A stretch of 64,000 nt of DNA from Caulifigura coniformis (lineage in GTDB: Bacteria > Planctomycetota > Planctomycetia > Planctomycetales > Planctomycetaceae): positions 2,988,314 through 3,052,313 of the forward strand of contig NZ_CP036271.1 of NCBI RefSeq assembly GCF_007745175.1. Reading direction: 5' to 3'. This document shows positions 1 to 8,512 of the stretch, one piece after another; the first letter of the stretch is position 1, and each line of letters starts with the position of its first letter. The position numbers and the translations under genes were made by a program. The notes under the pieces were generated by a model. It did no database searches and was not told where the DNA came from. It worked only from the letters and a program-made list of their open reading frames with translations.

Positions 1-2
1 TC

Positions 3-713
3 GTTCAGCAGGATGCGGTGCGACTGGCGGAAGAACTGGAAGCGGCCCGGCGCGTGGCCGCGGACGCCACCCGGACGGCGACGGCCCTCCAGAACGAACT
101 GGCCCAGGCAAACGCGCGCGCCACGGGGCTCGCCGGCGAAGCGGCCGCCGAGCGGGCGCGGGTCGATCAGGTGCTCTCGCGCGAAGAGGAACTCGGCCGG
201 CTGATCGTGGAATTGTTCAACGTTCCCAGGGCCGACATCGACAAGGTGCTGAATGACCCCGGGGCAGGGGGCATTTCAAGATCCCCGCAGGAAGTCGCGG
301 CCCTCCGCAAACAGTTCGAGGATATGGCCGCCGCGAGGTCGGGCCGGATGATCAAGCACCTGCTGGTGTTCGATGAGATCCGCAAGCGGTGCGACGTCTG
401 GGAGGTCTTCGTCGATTCCCAGCACCTCGTGACGGTGAACACGGGCGTGCGGACGGCGTCGCTCAGGCTGAACCTGAAAGACGACGGCGATCCCGACATG
501 GAACGCTTTGAGAATGAGTTCGTCGAGGTCGCTCGCGGGCTGCCCGATCCGAAGTCGCTCGTGGTCGTGCTCCTGAGTTACGACCGCGCCACGCGGCTGA
601 TCGTCACCGAGGCGCTGGACAGGTCGATGCCGAACATCATGCGCCGGCTGGCGATGGAAACAGCCGGCGTGCGATTCGAGTACGCCGACCTCGGGATTCG
701 CATCGGACAGTGA
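3..713 (+). CDS. Coiled-coil protein of unknown function (5' end outside window)
   Basis: The reading frame is open to the first base of the window, so the gene most likely begins upstream; the GTG at 18 is only the first start codon visible. The first ~60 visible residues are rich in Ala, Arg, Glu and Gln with long-helix character, consistent with a coiled coil. After a linker there is a C-terminal globular part of about 140 residues containing a strand-rich stretch (VWEVFVDSQHLVTVN) and a helix-rich end. No signal peptide or catalytic motif is visible. It converges on the next gene, 116 bp away. I do not recognise the family and assign no function. Confidence 0.7.
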   Translation, partial: VQQDAVRLAEELEAARRVAADATRTATALQNELAQANARATGLAGEAAAERARVDQVLSREEELGRLIVELFNVPRADIDKVLNDPGAGGISRSPQEVAALRKQFEDMAAARSGRMIKHLLVFDEIRKRCDVWEVFVDSQHLVTVNTGVRTASLRLNLKDDGDPDMERFENEFVEVARGLPDPKSLVVVLLSYDRATRLIVTEALDRSMPNIMRRLAMETAGVRFEYADLGIRIGQ

Positions 714-829
714 GCCGCATCGCGGCCTGGAGCAGCTTCAAGATTGGTGTTCGGGGTTCCGCAGGCGATGAACGCACGAACGCGAATCGAGAACCGTTCA
801 ATCGCCTGCACAGGAGCCATGAAAATGGT

Positions 830-2716
830 TTAGCGGTTCATGATCCGCTTCCAGCCGGGGAGGCCGCTCGCTCCCTGTCGGCGTGGAACGTTGACGTAAT
901 TCGTGTCGTCGAGAGAATCGGGTTGCTCGCCGGGCTTGGCGGCCGGTTTCGGAACCGACGCGTCACGCGGATCGGCCGGGCTCGATTTCATCGGCGGACT
1001 CCCAGGGGCCGGAGCGGTCCCGGCCGGCGGAATCGTGCTGCCGGGAATCGAACCGCCCGAAGGGGACTGCGGCAATGGGGACTGGCCCGACGGGGACTGG
1101 GGCGCCTCGATGATCGGCCGGCGGTTGCGTGGGATCGTGGAATCGACGGGCAGACCGGGCTGTGGGATACCGGTCCCGGCGGGGATCGACGCCCCCTGCC
1201 CGGAGATCGCCGGAGCGGAACTGCCCGGCAGCGAGCCGGTCATCGGAGCCGTCGCCGAGTCGAAGCCTCGCGATCGCAGCGCGGGGCCGTCTTCCGGAAC
1301 CGGCCCGTTGGGATTGGCGATCGACGGATTGATCGTTGAAGGGCTGGCGACGGTGGACGGAAGCGGAGCCGGGGAGGCAACCGGCTTCGCGATGATCTGC
1401 ACCTGGGTCGTCCAGTCGGCGACGCGCGTCCCCGCGTGAGTCAGGACTGCATCGATTCTCGCCATGCTCGGCGTGCGGGCGAGCACCTTGAAGATCGCCC
1501 GCTTCGTCGTTCCAGCGGGAATATGGGCGTAGCGGTGTTCCACCAGGACTCCATCGCGGTGTTCCAGTCCCGCGGGAACATCCACGGTCAGCACCACGCC
1601 GTCCGCATCGCCGTTGCCCGTATTGGACACGACGAACACGGTCGACAACTCATCGTCGACTTTGAGGGAAGTGGGAATCTCCGCCACGACACTCAGGCGT
1701 GCCACCTTCGGGGCGACCTCGCGGGAGGCCGGCTCAACAGGGGCGAGCTTCGGCGTTTCCATCAGGACTGGCGGGGTCTCATTGACCGTCAACGGAGTCA
1801 CGGCCGTCACGTGAGTGGAACTGCTCACGGCCACGGCCGCGCGCACCTCGGCGACCGCCTGGATCTCCCGGTCGGTTCCCGGCTGTAGGGTGATCGCGAG
1901 GCGGCGTTCCTGCCCGGGACGCAGGGAGTCGATCCGCCAGTGGAGGGCGGTCGCCGAGACATCCGCCGGCGGATGGGTCGACTCGACCCGGTCGAGGTTC
2001 GCGAGTTCTTCCGTCACAAGGATCTGTTCGAGAATCTCCGCCCCGCGGTTCTGCACGATCAACGCATAGGTAATCGCTTCCGACGGCGGGGACTCTGCGG
2101 GAAGGTCGCGGGTGACGATCAGTGCGGGGTGCGATTCGCCCGCGCCGCCATAGCTGAGCGGCTGGTCGGCCGGCTGGACCGCCGGCGCCTGGGCTACCGG
2201 ATTCCACAGGGGGGCCGTCTGCCGATAAACGGTCGGCCACGTCTCGGTCAGACGACGCTGCGCCATCGACCAGCCGTCGCGAATCGGTTGCAGGATCGAT
2301 TGGGGCGACAGGCCCAGTGAAGTGGAAACGAGCGTCGTGTGCCGGATCTGGTCCCACTCGTGGGCGAGCATCGTGCGCACCAGACGGCCGTCGAGGTCGA
2401 TGGCCAGCGGAGCCGGTGTAGTCGGCTCGGGAACCTGCGGCGCGAACAGGAATGTCGGCGGGGCAGGGGCGACCGCGATCGGCTTCGTCGACGCTTCAAG
2501 CCGCCCGGGCGGCTTGAAGAGGAGGATGGTCAGCATGACGCCGATGAGCCCGCAGACGACGCTCGTCGTCCACATGGGGCCGATGTAGATCGGCGTGGTG
2601 AAGAACCAGATGATCCGCAGCCACAGGCGCTTGATTTGGATCCAGGGCGCAATCAATTCCTGGAAGAGATAGCGCAGGATGCGGCGAGGATCGAGGCGAC
2701 GTCCGCGAACCAGCAC
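830..2716 (-). CDS. Membrane-anchored protein with DUF11-type repeats
   Basis: A 628-residue protein. The chosen start is the GTG at 2716, preceded by a good purine-rich ribosome binding site (GGAAGGGAG); an in-frame TTG at 2809 would add 31 residues but has no such site. A short basic cytoplasmic part is followed by one or two membrane helices at about residues 27-65 (IIWFFTTPIYIGPMW and SVVCGLIGVMLTILLF). The exported part has two immunoglobulin-like modules resembling DUF11/CARDB repeats (for example ITYALIVQNRGAEILEQILV and STVFVVSNTGNGDADGVVLT). The last ~170 residues are Pro/Ser/Gly-rich and probably disordered or wall-spanning. A surface structural role is an inference; no enzyme motif is present. 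Confidence 0.75.
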   Translation of the reverse strand: MLVRGRRLDPRRILRYLFQELIAPWIQIKRLWLRIIWFFTTPIYIGPMWTTSVVCGLIGVMLTILLFKPPGRLEASTKPIAVAPAPPTFLFAPQVPEPTTPAPLAIDLDGRLVRTMLAHEWDQIRHTTLVSTSLGLSPQSILQPIRDGWSMAQRRLTETWPTVYRQTAPLWNPVAQAPAVQPADQPLSYGGAGESHPALIVTRDLPAESPPSEAITYALIVQNRGAEILEQILVTEELANLDRVESTHPPADVSATALHWRIDSLRPGQERRLAITLQPGTDREIQAVAEVRAAVAVSSSTHVTAVTPLTVNETPPVLMETPKLAPVEPASREVAPKVARLSVVAEIPTSLKVDDELSTVFVVSNTGNGDADGVVLTVDVPAGLEHRDGVLVEHRYAHIPAGTTKRAIFKVLARTPSMARIDAVLTHAGTRVADWTTQVQIIAKPVASPAPLPSTVASPSTINPSIANPNGPVPEDGPALRSRGFDSATAPMTGSLPGSSAPAISGQGASIPAGTGIPQPGLPVDSTIPRNRRPIIEAPQSPSGQSPLPQSPSGGSIPGSTIPPAGTAPAPGSPPMKSSPADPRDASVPKPAAKPGEQPDSLDDTNYVNVPRRQGASGLPGWKRIMNR

Positions 2717-2811
2717 GGTGGACTCCCTTCCACAGGCTTCAGAAACAACTTCGGCAAGAACTGCCGGAAATGTACCCGATCTGCAAAATCGGGGGAAGAT
2801 GGAGGTCAAAC

Positions 2812-2859
2812 CAACAGAGGCCAGGCGTCAGCAAGCGGGCTGACGGCTGGCCTCTGTTG
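2812..2859. repeat. Long hairpin upstream of the DUF11-type gene
   Basis: A 13-bp perfect outer stem (CAACAGAGGCCAG with CTGGCCTCTGTTG), then one G-G mismatch, then 7 more paired bases around an AAGCGG loop. It lies about 95 bp upstream of the GTG start at 2716 and has no T tract, so it is unlikely to be a simple terminator. Confidence 0.7.
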
Positions 2860-3105
2860 TGTGCGCCTCGCCCGCGACGCGGACAAAAGGCGACCTCCCG
2901 ACACACCCGAACGCACATTGCTTAGGGCTGCTTGGTTTCCCATCTGACCCGGTTCACACGGCGCCGCCGTGCGGGAGATCGCCTTTCACCCGCGAAGGGG
3001 GAGTCCCGCAACGTAACGCAGTGGCGGGCGATCCGCAACTGGCGCGAGTGGATCAGGAGAGCTGGTCACTTCTTCTCGATGGACCAATTCGGCGTTGGCG
3101 TGCGC

Positions 3106-3133
3106 CGTTGCCGCAAAATGACTTGCGGCAACG
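3106..3133. repeat. Perfect 11-bp inverted repeat
   Basis: CGTTGCCGCAA pairs perfectly with TTGCGGCAACG across a 6-base loop. It lies mid-intergenic and has no T tract. It may be an operator or RNA stem; function unknown. Confidence 0.65.
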
Positions 3134-3195
3134 AGAAACGACCGACGGTGGAAAAGTGACTCGCCCCGCCCCAATCCCCACCCGCCCAAGCACTT

Positions 3196-3225
3196 CCGAG
3201 TACCGAGTACCGAGTACCGAGTACC
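3196..3225. repeat. 7-bp tandem repeat (CCGAGTA x4)
   Basis: Four exact head-to-tail copies of CCGAGTA followed by a partial CC. It is non-coding. Confidence 0.85.
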
Positions 3226-3684
3226 GGGCCCCCCGCGCAACCGCCCCCGTCATGATGGAGGACCTATGAACACAACCACCATCAACCTGTCGTCCCCCCC
3301 GGCTCCATGTCCGCACCACCGACGCTCTCCCGATCCCTCCGCAGGAAAAGAGGGCGAGGAGTACAGGACCACCCACACAACGCGCCCTCCTCGCCCCCTC
3401 GGGACGCTTCCCTCCCACTTCACCCGGCAGAAACATGTCCGGTCGATTTGCGCCTCGTGGAACAGACGGAAGAACGGGGTTTTCAAGCCAGTCCTCGACC
3501 TGGTGGTCCGGCTGTGGATCGCTTTTTGCTCGGATCCCGGAACCTGTCCCTGACTGGCTTTCCCGCATCACTGTTCAAAACTGACACATTGTCCTAGCCC
3601 GAAATCACGGCCTGGCGTACGATTCAGCGTCGTTCGTCGCGCAGTTGAGGTGCTCGACAGCGTGCTTAAGGAGATGCCGTTGCC

Positions 3685-4749
3685 ATGATTGCACTCAGGA
3701 GAGGCGTTGCCGCCCTGGCGCTGTTGACGGTCCTGGCCTCCCACGCCTCCACCGCCCACGCCTCCGCCGCCCAGGTCGCCACCGCTCCTCCCCTCGACGT
3801 CCTGAAGTCGCAACTCGATGGCTGGCTGACCCCGCAACTCTCCACGCGGCCGGAACTGAAGCAGGCGGTGGATGAGCTTTGGAATTCTGCGGGCAAATCG
3901 CTGAATCCCTCGCAGCGGGCGGACCTGCTCCTGCGGGCCTTCTACCTCGCTGATCCGGAAGTCCGGGACCTCGTCGAAAGCTGCAGTGTCGGCGATTCGG
4001 GACTCACTCTCCGCGACTTCCCCGCCCTGTCGTCACGCCACGACGAGCCTCTGTTCACGAACAACGTACGGGCGTTCTACGCACGGTTTCTCGCCACAGC
4101 CACGCTGTACGAAGAATCACTCGACGCCTACCGCCAGGTCGATCTGGCCTACCTCGCCGACCCGGCCACGGCCCTGTTCTACAAGGCGGTCTGCGAACAT
4201 GCCCTCCTGTTGAAGTCCGACGGCCTCGCCACCCTTGGCAAGCTGCTGGACGAAACGGAGGCGGTTCCGCCGCGCTATCGGGCACTCGGCGAGTTGATGA
4301 AGGGCGACCTGGAAAAACTCGAGGAAAAGTCGCTCGCCGAGGTCGCCAGCCAGATGAACGACGTCCGCCGCCGTCTCACCCTCGGCCGGGCCGGGGAAAA
4401 AGTGCAGCGTGTCGAAGACCAGATCATCGTCACGCTGGACGAGATCATCAAGAAGCGGGAAGACGAGCAGAATTCCTCGTCATCCAGCAGCGCCTCCGGA
4501 CGCGCCAGCGGCCAGATGCGGCCTGATGGCAGTTCCCCGGCGGACGACAGCTACCTTGGCGGAATCAAAGGCAAAGGCCTGACCGACAAGAAGGACATCG
4601 GCCACAAGGACAACTGGGGCGACCTTCCCGAGAAAAAGCAGGCCGCTGCGAAGGGAATGCTCGAGAACCAGTTCCCGGGACACTATCGCCTCGCCGTCGA
4701 GCAATACCTCAAACGTCTCGCGGAACGGACTGCCCCCCCGCGCGAGTAG
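3685..4749 (+). CDS. Secreted protein of unknown function
   Basis: A 354-residue protein with a clear signal peptide (basic MIALRRG, hydrophobic AALALLTVLA, cleavage near SASTAHASA). The middle is alpha-helical and looks like helical repeats (residues ~60-240), followed by a Ser-rich linker with 'SSSSSASGRASG' character. The C-terminal block of ~70 residues (KGLTDKKDIGHKDNWGDLPE, then LENQFPGHYRLAVEQYL) has the Asp/Lys/Trp/Tyr pattern seen at the C-terminus of many large planctomycete exported proteins. A strong terminator follows. Function unknown. Confidence 0.75.
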   Translation: MIALRRGVAALALLTVLASHASTAHASAAQVATAPPLDVLKSQLDGWLTPQLSTRPELKQAVDELWNSAGKSLNPSQRADLLLRAFYLADPEVRDLVESCSVGDSGLTLRDFPALSSRHDEPLFTNNVRAFYARFLATATLYEESLDAYRQVDLAYLADPATALFYKAVCEHALLLKSDGLATLGKLLDETEAVPPRYRALGELMKGDLEKLEEKSLAEVASQMNDVRRRLTLGRAGEKVQRVEDQIIVTLDEIIKKREDEQNSSSSSSASGRASGQMRPDGSSPADDSYLGGIKGKGLTDKKDIGHKDNWGDLPEKKQAAAKGMLENQFPGHYRLAVEQYLKRLAERTAPPRE

Positions 4750-4798
4750 CTCGAGCTGACAACAGGTCCGGCCGCAGGGGCGGCCGGAACGAAGAACG

Positions 4799-4822
4799 CC
4801 GCCGATCACCTCGGCGGTTTTT
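4799..4822 (+). terminator. Rho-independent terminator
   Basis: A 7-bp stem (CCGCCGA / TCGGCGG) with a 5-base loop followed by TTTTT. It ends the secreted-protein gene at 3685 and sits just before the aminotransferase start. Confidence 0.85.
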
Positions 4823-4839
4823 CATTGACGTGGTGCCGC

Positions 4840-6039
4840 ATGACGCGCGCAGATTTGGACGCCTCGGAGTGGGCCGAACATTGGCCCCAGATCCCGGGCG
4901 TCATCTATCTCAATCACGGCTCCTTCGGCCGGGCCCCCAGGGCCGTCCTCGATGCCCAGAAGTCGTGGACGGCGAAGCTCCAGCAGAACCCCGTCGACTT
5001 CTTCACGCGGCAGCTCGACAGGCTGCTCGATTCGGCGGCCGACAAAATGTCTCGGTTCGTCGGCTGTAAGTCGGGCGACCTGGTGTTCGTGCCCAACGCC
5101 ACCGTGGCGATGAACATTGTCGCGGCCAACGTCCAGCTCGATTCGGGCGACGAGGTGTTGCTGAACGACCATGAATACGGGGCCGTCTGCCGCATCTGGA
5201 GAACGCGCTGCCAGCAGGCCGGCGCAAAGCTCGTCGTCGCCCGCCTGCCCGATCCGCTCACTTCCAGAGAACAGATCATCGAAGCGATTTTCGCAGCCGT
5301 GACCGAGCGGACGCGGCTGATCGTCGTCAGCCATGTGACTTCCCCGACCGCGATTGTGTTTCCCGTTGAGGAGATCTGTGCCCGGGCGCGGGCGCTCGGA
5401 ATCCGGGTCTGCATCGACGGTCCGCACGCCCTCGCCATGCGGCCCATCAATCTCGAGATGCTCGGCTGCGACTTTTACTGCGTCAGCTGCCACAAGTGGC
5501 TCGCGGCCGGTATCGGGAGTGGCTGGCTGTATGTCCGCGGCGGCCTCAAAAACCATCTGCACCCGACGACGCTCAGTTGGGGACGCAGCCTCAGCGGCCG
5601 CCCGGCGACCTGGAAGGATGAATTTCATTGGCCCGGCACTTTCGATCCCGCGGCCTATCTCTCCACGACCGCCGCGATCGAGTTTCTGTCGATGGTCGGC
5701 CTCGAGGCATTCCGCTCAACGACCCACGCCCTCGCCCGCGAAACGCGGGCCCGCCTGCTTGCCGAACTGGACGGCGTTGCGCTCTCGCCGGACGGCCCCG
5801 ACTGGTACGGCTCGATGGTCACTGTCCGGCTGCCGTGGCTGCGAACGCGCGATTCGGGAGTCCCCATCAATCACCCGCTCCAGGCAGCGCTCTGGGAGCA
5901 GTTCCATATCGAGGTCCCGGTCGTGGAATTGAATGGCCACGCCCACCTGCGAGTCTCCTGTCATCTCTATACGAGGGCCGGCGACATCGAGGCGCTGATG
6001 GCCGCGCTCAGGCAGCTGCGTCCCTCGCATTCGCACTGA
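4840..6039 (+). CDS. Class V PLP-dependent aminotransferase-like protein (isopenicillin N epimerase type)
   Basis: A 399-residue fold-type I PLP enzyme. It opens with the typical IYLNHGSFGRAP substrate loop. Asp193 in CIDGPHA would contact the PLP ring nitrogen, and Lys219 in SCHKWLAAGIGSG is the expected Schiff-base lysine. The sequence matches the cysteine desulfurase / isopenicillin-N epimerase branch, but nothing shows the actual substrate, and sulfur transfer is not supported by a neighbouring cluster. The ATG at 4840 is preferred; a TTG at 4825 would start inside the preceding terminator. Its last 32 bp overlap the 3' end of the convergent deacetylase gene. Confidence 0.88.
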   Translation: MTRADLDASEWAEHWPQIPGVIYLNHGSFGRAPRAVLDAQKSWTAKLQQNPVDFFTRQLDRLLDSAADKMSRFVGCKSGDLVFVPNATVAMNIVAANVQLDSGDEVLLNDHEYGAVCRIWRTRCQQAGAKLVVARLPDPLTSREQIIEAIFAAVTERTRLIVVSHVTSPTAIVFPVEEICARARALGIRVCIDGPHALAMRPINLEMLGCDFYCVSCHKWLAAGIGSGWLYVRGGLKNHLHPTTLSWGRSLSGRPATWKDEFHWPGTFDPAAYLSTTAAIEFLSMVGLEAFRSTTHALARETRARLLAELDGVALSPDGPDWYGSMVTVRLPWLRTRDSGVPINHPLQAALWEQFHIEVPVVELNGHAHLRVSCHLYTRAGDIEALMAALRQLRPSHSH

Positions 6040-6838
6040 TATCCAATGCTCCGTCGTCGACGCTGCCAGCGCCGATCAACGCAGCAGCCGGCGGTGTCGG
6101 CTGCGTGCTCGCGTTTCGTGCTGTCGCACCAGGCAACGGCGAGAACGACCAGCCCGCGGAGATCAGGCCCGGTAGCGACTGCCCGAGCATGGCAGGGGTT
6201 TTCTGCATCGACACCACGTTGTCGTGCAGGCACACGATTGACCGGGCCCGGAGCCGGCCCTCGAGCACCTGCCGGAGCGACTCAGCGGTGGTCTCTTCGA
6301 GATAATCGGCCGGGAACACGTCCCACAGCGCGATCGGCTGCTGGTGAATCCGGCTCCATTTCACGACCGCGTGCGTCAGCCGTCCGAACGGCGGACGGCA
6401 CCACGCAGGAGACACCCCTGCGGTCTCTTCGATGATGCGGGTTCCTTCGGTGATCTCCCGAATGACTTCCCGCGGCCGTGTCTTCCAGCAATCGATATGA
6501 CGGCGAAAGTGGTTGCCCAGGGAATGCCCGGCCGCGACGATCTCTCGCGCCCGCGCGGGAAACCTTCGCACATTCTCACCGAGGACGAAGAAGGTCGCCT
6601 TGAGGCCGTGACGCGCGAGACATTCCAGCAGCAGGGGAGTTCCCGCGTCAGTCGGCCCGTCGTCAAAGGTCAACGCCGCGATCTTCTGATGGCCGGGCGA
6701 TTCGGGAAGCCGGATCGACAGATCGCGCACATACGCCGCGGCTGCACGGGGCCACAGGTGGGCGAAGCGATGGCGAAAACTTCGTCGCCAGCCGGATGGC
6801 TGACTCGCAGTCGACTGAGATTCCCAGATCGAGGCCAT
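6008..6838 (-). CDS. Polysaccharide deacetylase (NodB homology domain)
   Basis: A 276-residue carbohydrate esterase family 4 protein. It shows the metal-binding Asp pair in TFDDGPT (Asp59/Asp60), the HxxxH metal motif (His110, His114 in GNHFRRH), the RPPFG motif near 148-152 and the final LxH motif (CLH, His205). Such enzymes remove N-acetyl groups from chitin-like, peptidoglycan or other glycans; the substrate is not evident. No signal peptide is seen, so either it acts inside the cell or the N-terminus is non-canonical. It lies 43 bp downstream of the SirB1-type gene on the same strand and overlaps the aminotransferase gene convergently. Confidence 0.9.
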   Translation of the reverse strand: MASIWESQSTASQPSGWRRSFRHRFAHLWPRAAAAYVRDLSIRLPESPGHQKIAALTFDDGPTDAGTPLLLECLARHGLKATFFVLGENVRRFPARAREIVAAGHSLGNHFRRHIDCWKTRPREVIREITEGTRIIEETAGVSPAWCRPPFGRLTHAVVKWSRIHQQPIALWDVFPADYLEETTAESLRQVLEGRLRARSIVCLHDNVVSMQKTPAMLGQSLPGLISAGWSFSPLPGATARNASTQPTPPAAALIGAGSVDDGALDISANARDAAA

Positions 6839-6881
6839 GGCATCCCTGCCTCACACGGGCCATCTGAACTTTGTGGTTTCC

Positions 6882-7721
6882 CTAGTTGCAGGCGGCCAGC
6901 ATCTGACGGGCCGACGCCAGCAGTTCTTCCACCGCCAGTCGCTCCTCGGGGAGCAGGTGGGACACCTGGCCGCGGAATAGATCGATGACGCGCCCTGGGC
7001 GGCCGAGCATCAGCGAAACGGAGGCGAGGTCGCGGCGATCGATGAAAGACGAAGGGCGGAGCGCCAGAAGCCTCCGCAGCACACGTTCCGCGCCGAGCCA
7101 GTTGTCTTTTCGAAGGTGCAGCGTTTTGAGGTTGTTGAGCATCCTCAGAACGATCGTCCGGGGGGGCGCCGTCTGCAGCGTCGGCCGGAGATCCTGGGCC
7201 GAAAGGCCGGACACCCCGCCCAGCCATTCGATGCATTCCATTTCGGACATGATCCGTCCGCCGCCATAGGCGTCGACGAACAACGGCCCCTCGTCGCTTT
7301 CATAGCGGCAGAGGAAATGGGCCGGCGCGGCCACGCCGCTGATCGGCAGCCCCAACTGTTCTCCAACGGCGATGTAGATCAGCGAGAGGGAGATCGGAAT
7401 TCCCCGCCGAGTCTCGACCACCCGGTCGAGGTAACTCGAGTCGGCTGCGTCAAAGCAGGAAGCCGACCCTGAGAATCCATAGGTCCCGGCAATGACGTTG
7501 CAGATCGCCTTCAGCGTCTCAGCGTCATTCCGGTGTTTGACGATCGCCCCGCGGGCGTCGTCGGCGATGGCGGCGAGTCGAAGCTGGGTGGTCTGGAAAT
7601 CGAGCGAGGGACGGGCGTCTCTCGCGATTTCGAGCGCGGCCTGCGTCATCGAAACCGAACGCTGGAATCCGATCAACTTCGTGAACTCGACGTCGTCTTC
7701 GAAGTGGCAGAGCGGTGGCAT
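6882..7721 (-). CDS. SirB1-type protein (transglutaminase-like plus TPR)
   Basis: A 279-residue protein. The segment at ~95-140 (SYLDRVVETRRGIPISLSLI followed by an AHFLCRY stretch) is characteristic of the SirB1/Transglut_core2 family. The C-terminal third (LNNLKTLHLRKDNWLGAERV) is helical and TPR-like. Members often lack clear evidence of enzyme activity and their role is poorly known. It is co-directional with, and probably co-transcribed with, the deacetylase downstream. Confidence 0.85.
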   Translation of the reverse strand: MPPLCHFEDDVEFTKLIGFQRSVSMTQAALEIARDARPSLDFQTTQLRLAAIADDARGAIVKHRNDAETLKAICNVIAGTYGFSGSASCFDAADSSYLDRVVETRRGIPISLSLIYIAVGEQLGLPISGVAAPAHFLCRYESDEGPLFVDAYGGGRIMSEMECIEWLGGVSGLSAQDLRPTLQTAPPRTIVLRMLNNLKTLHLRKDNWLGAERVLRRLLALRPSSFIDRRDLASVSLMLGRPGRVIDLFRGQVSHLLPEERLAVEELLASARQMLAACN

Positions 7722-7981
7722 GCGGTGGTCTTTAAGCGACAGGAGGCGACTTGCGCAATCCTACGCAGCATGGAGCAGCCCACCAATCAGAAAGATCAGG
7801 AACGCTCTCCATTCGGCAGGAAGTGCGTCGTCACGCTGCAGTGCGTGTCAAACTGCTGCGCTCCGGAAGACTGCACTGCTCAAGCCAGTGCAGGAGACAA
7901 ACGCCGACCGCGAAGGCCTCACCCCCCCGACTTCGTCGGCGGGGCCGCATTAAAAGAAGACCCGCTTCAACGACAGTCGCC

Positions 7982-8239
7982 TCAGCCCTGGACGTCTTTC
8001 AGCAGGGGCGTCAGGTAGGCGACGGTGCTGTCCATCGTGCCTAGCTGCGGATAGTCGGCTTCCGGAATCTGGATGCGATACTGCTTCCGCAGTTCCATCA
8101 CGATGTCCAGGAAGTCCATGCTGTCCAGTTCCATCTGTTCGCGGAACGGGCGCGCATCGTCGAGATTCGACAGGTCTTCGTCGGGAGCGATCCGCTCCAG
8201 AATGTTCAGAATCACTCGACGAATATCAGCCGGCGCCAT
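7982..8239 (-). CDS. Acyl carrier protein
   Basis: An 85-residue acidic helical protein. Ser40 in ELDSMDFLDIV is the expected 4'-phosphopantetheine attachment site (DSxD variant of the usual DSL). The ATG at 8239 gives normal ACP length; an upstream extension of the frame to 8443 is arginine/glycine-rich and unlike ACP. GGAG occurs about 12 bases upstream. It is not beside fatty-acid genes, so it may be a specialised carrier; which acyl chain it carries cannot be told. It is divergent from secY. Confidence 0.9.
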   Translation of the reverse strand: MAPADIRRVILNILERIAPDEDLSNLDDARPFREQMELDSMDFLDIVMELRKQYRIQIPEADYPQLGTMDSTVAYLTPLLKDVQG

Positions 8240-8450
8240 CCCACACGTCTCCACGAATCCCGCATCTGGTTCAGCACTTGCGGCCCTCGGCCGCCAGGGA
8301 AACCGCGAATGATAGGCGATCCCCCTGAAAGTGCGAGCGAGGGGGCCCACGATCCAGGTCGAGAGTTCAAAACCGGTCTCCCGTCCGCCGCGGGTACTCG
8401 CCGCAGGATTCCCGGTTTGTGGACCGTTCCAGCTTCCTTTCATCCTTCTC

Positions 8451-8479
8451 TTGTCGCCATCCCCCTGGCCTTACATAAT
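8451..8479 (+). promoter_or_regulatory. Candidate sigma-70-type promoter of secY
   Basis: TTGTCG (8451-8456), a 17-bp spacer and CATAAT (8474-8479). The start codon is 33 bases downstream. Confidence 0.6.
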
Positions 8480-8512
8480 CCCGCGATTCGACTTCTGACC
8501 ACGAGCGGCGAA

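Larger units (their letters stand above)
2717..3684. other. Long intergenic region with hairpins and a short tandem repeat
   Basis: These 968 bp lie between divergent genes. They hold two strong hairpins and a 7-bp tandem repeat, listed separately. A 95-codon frame at 3266-3553 has GGAGG seven bases upstream of its ATG, but its translation is low-complexity Pro/Arg/Thr with no recognisable fold, and overlapping frames of similar length exist on both strands, so I do not call it a gene. No RNA gene is recognised. Confidence 0.5.

Noticed and set aside
3196-3225. CRISPR-like array
   Set aside because: Units are only 7 bp with no spacers.
3266-3553. 95-codon frame with GGAGG before its ATG
   Set aside because: Translation is Pro/Arg/Thr low-complexity, several frames of equal length overlap it on both strands, and no fold or signal is visible.
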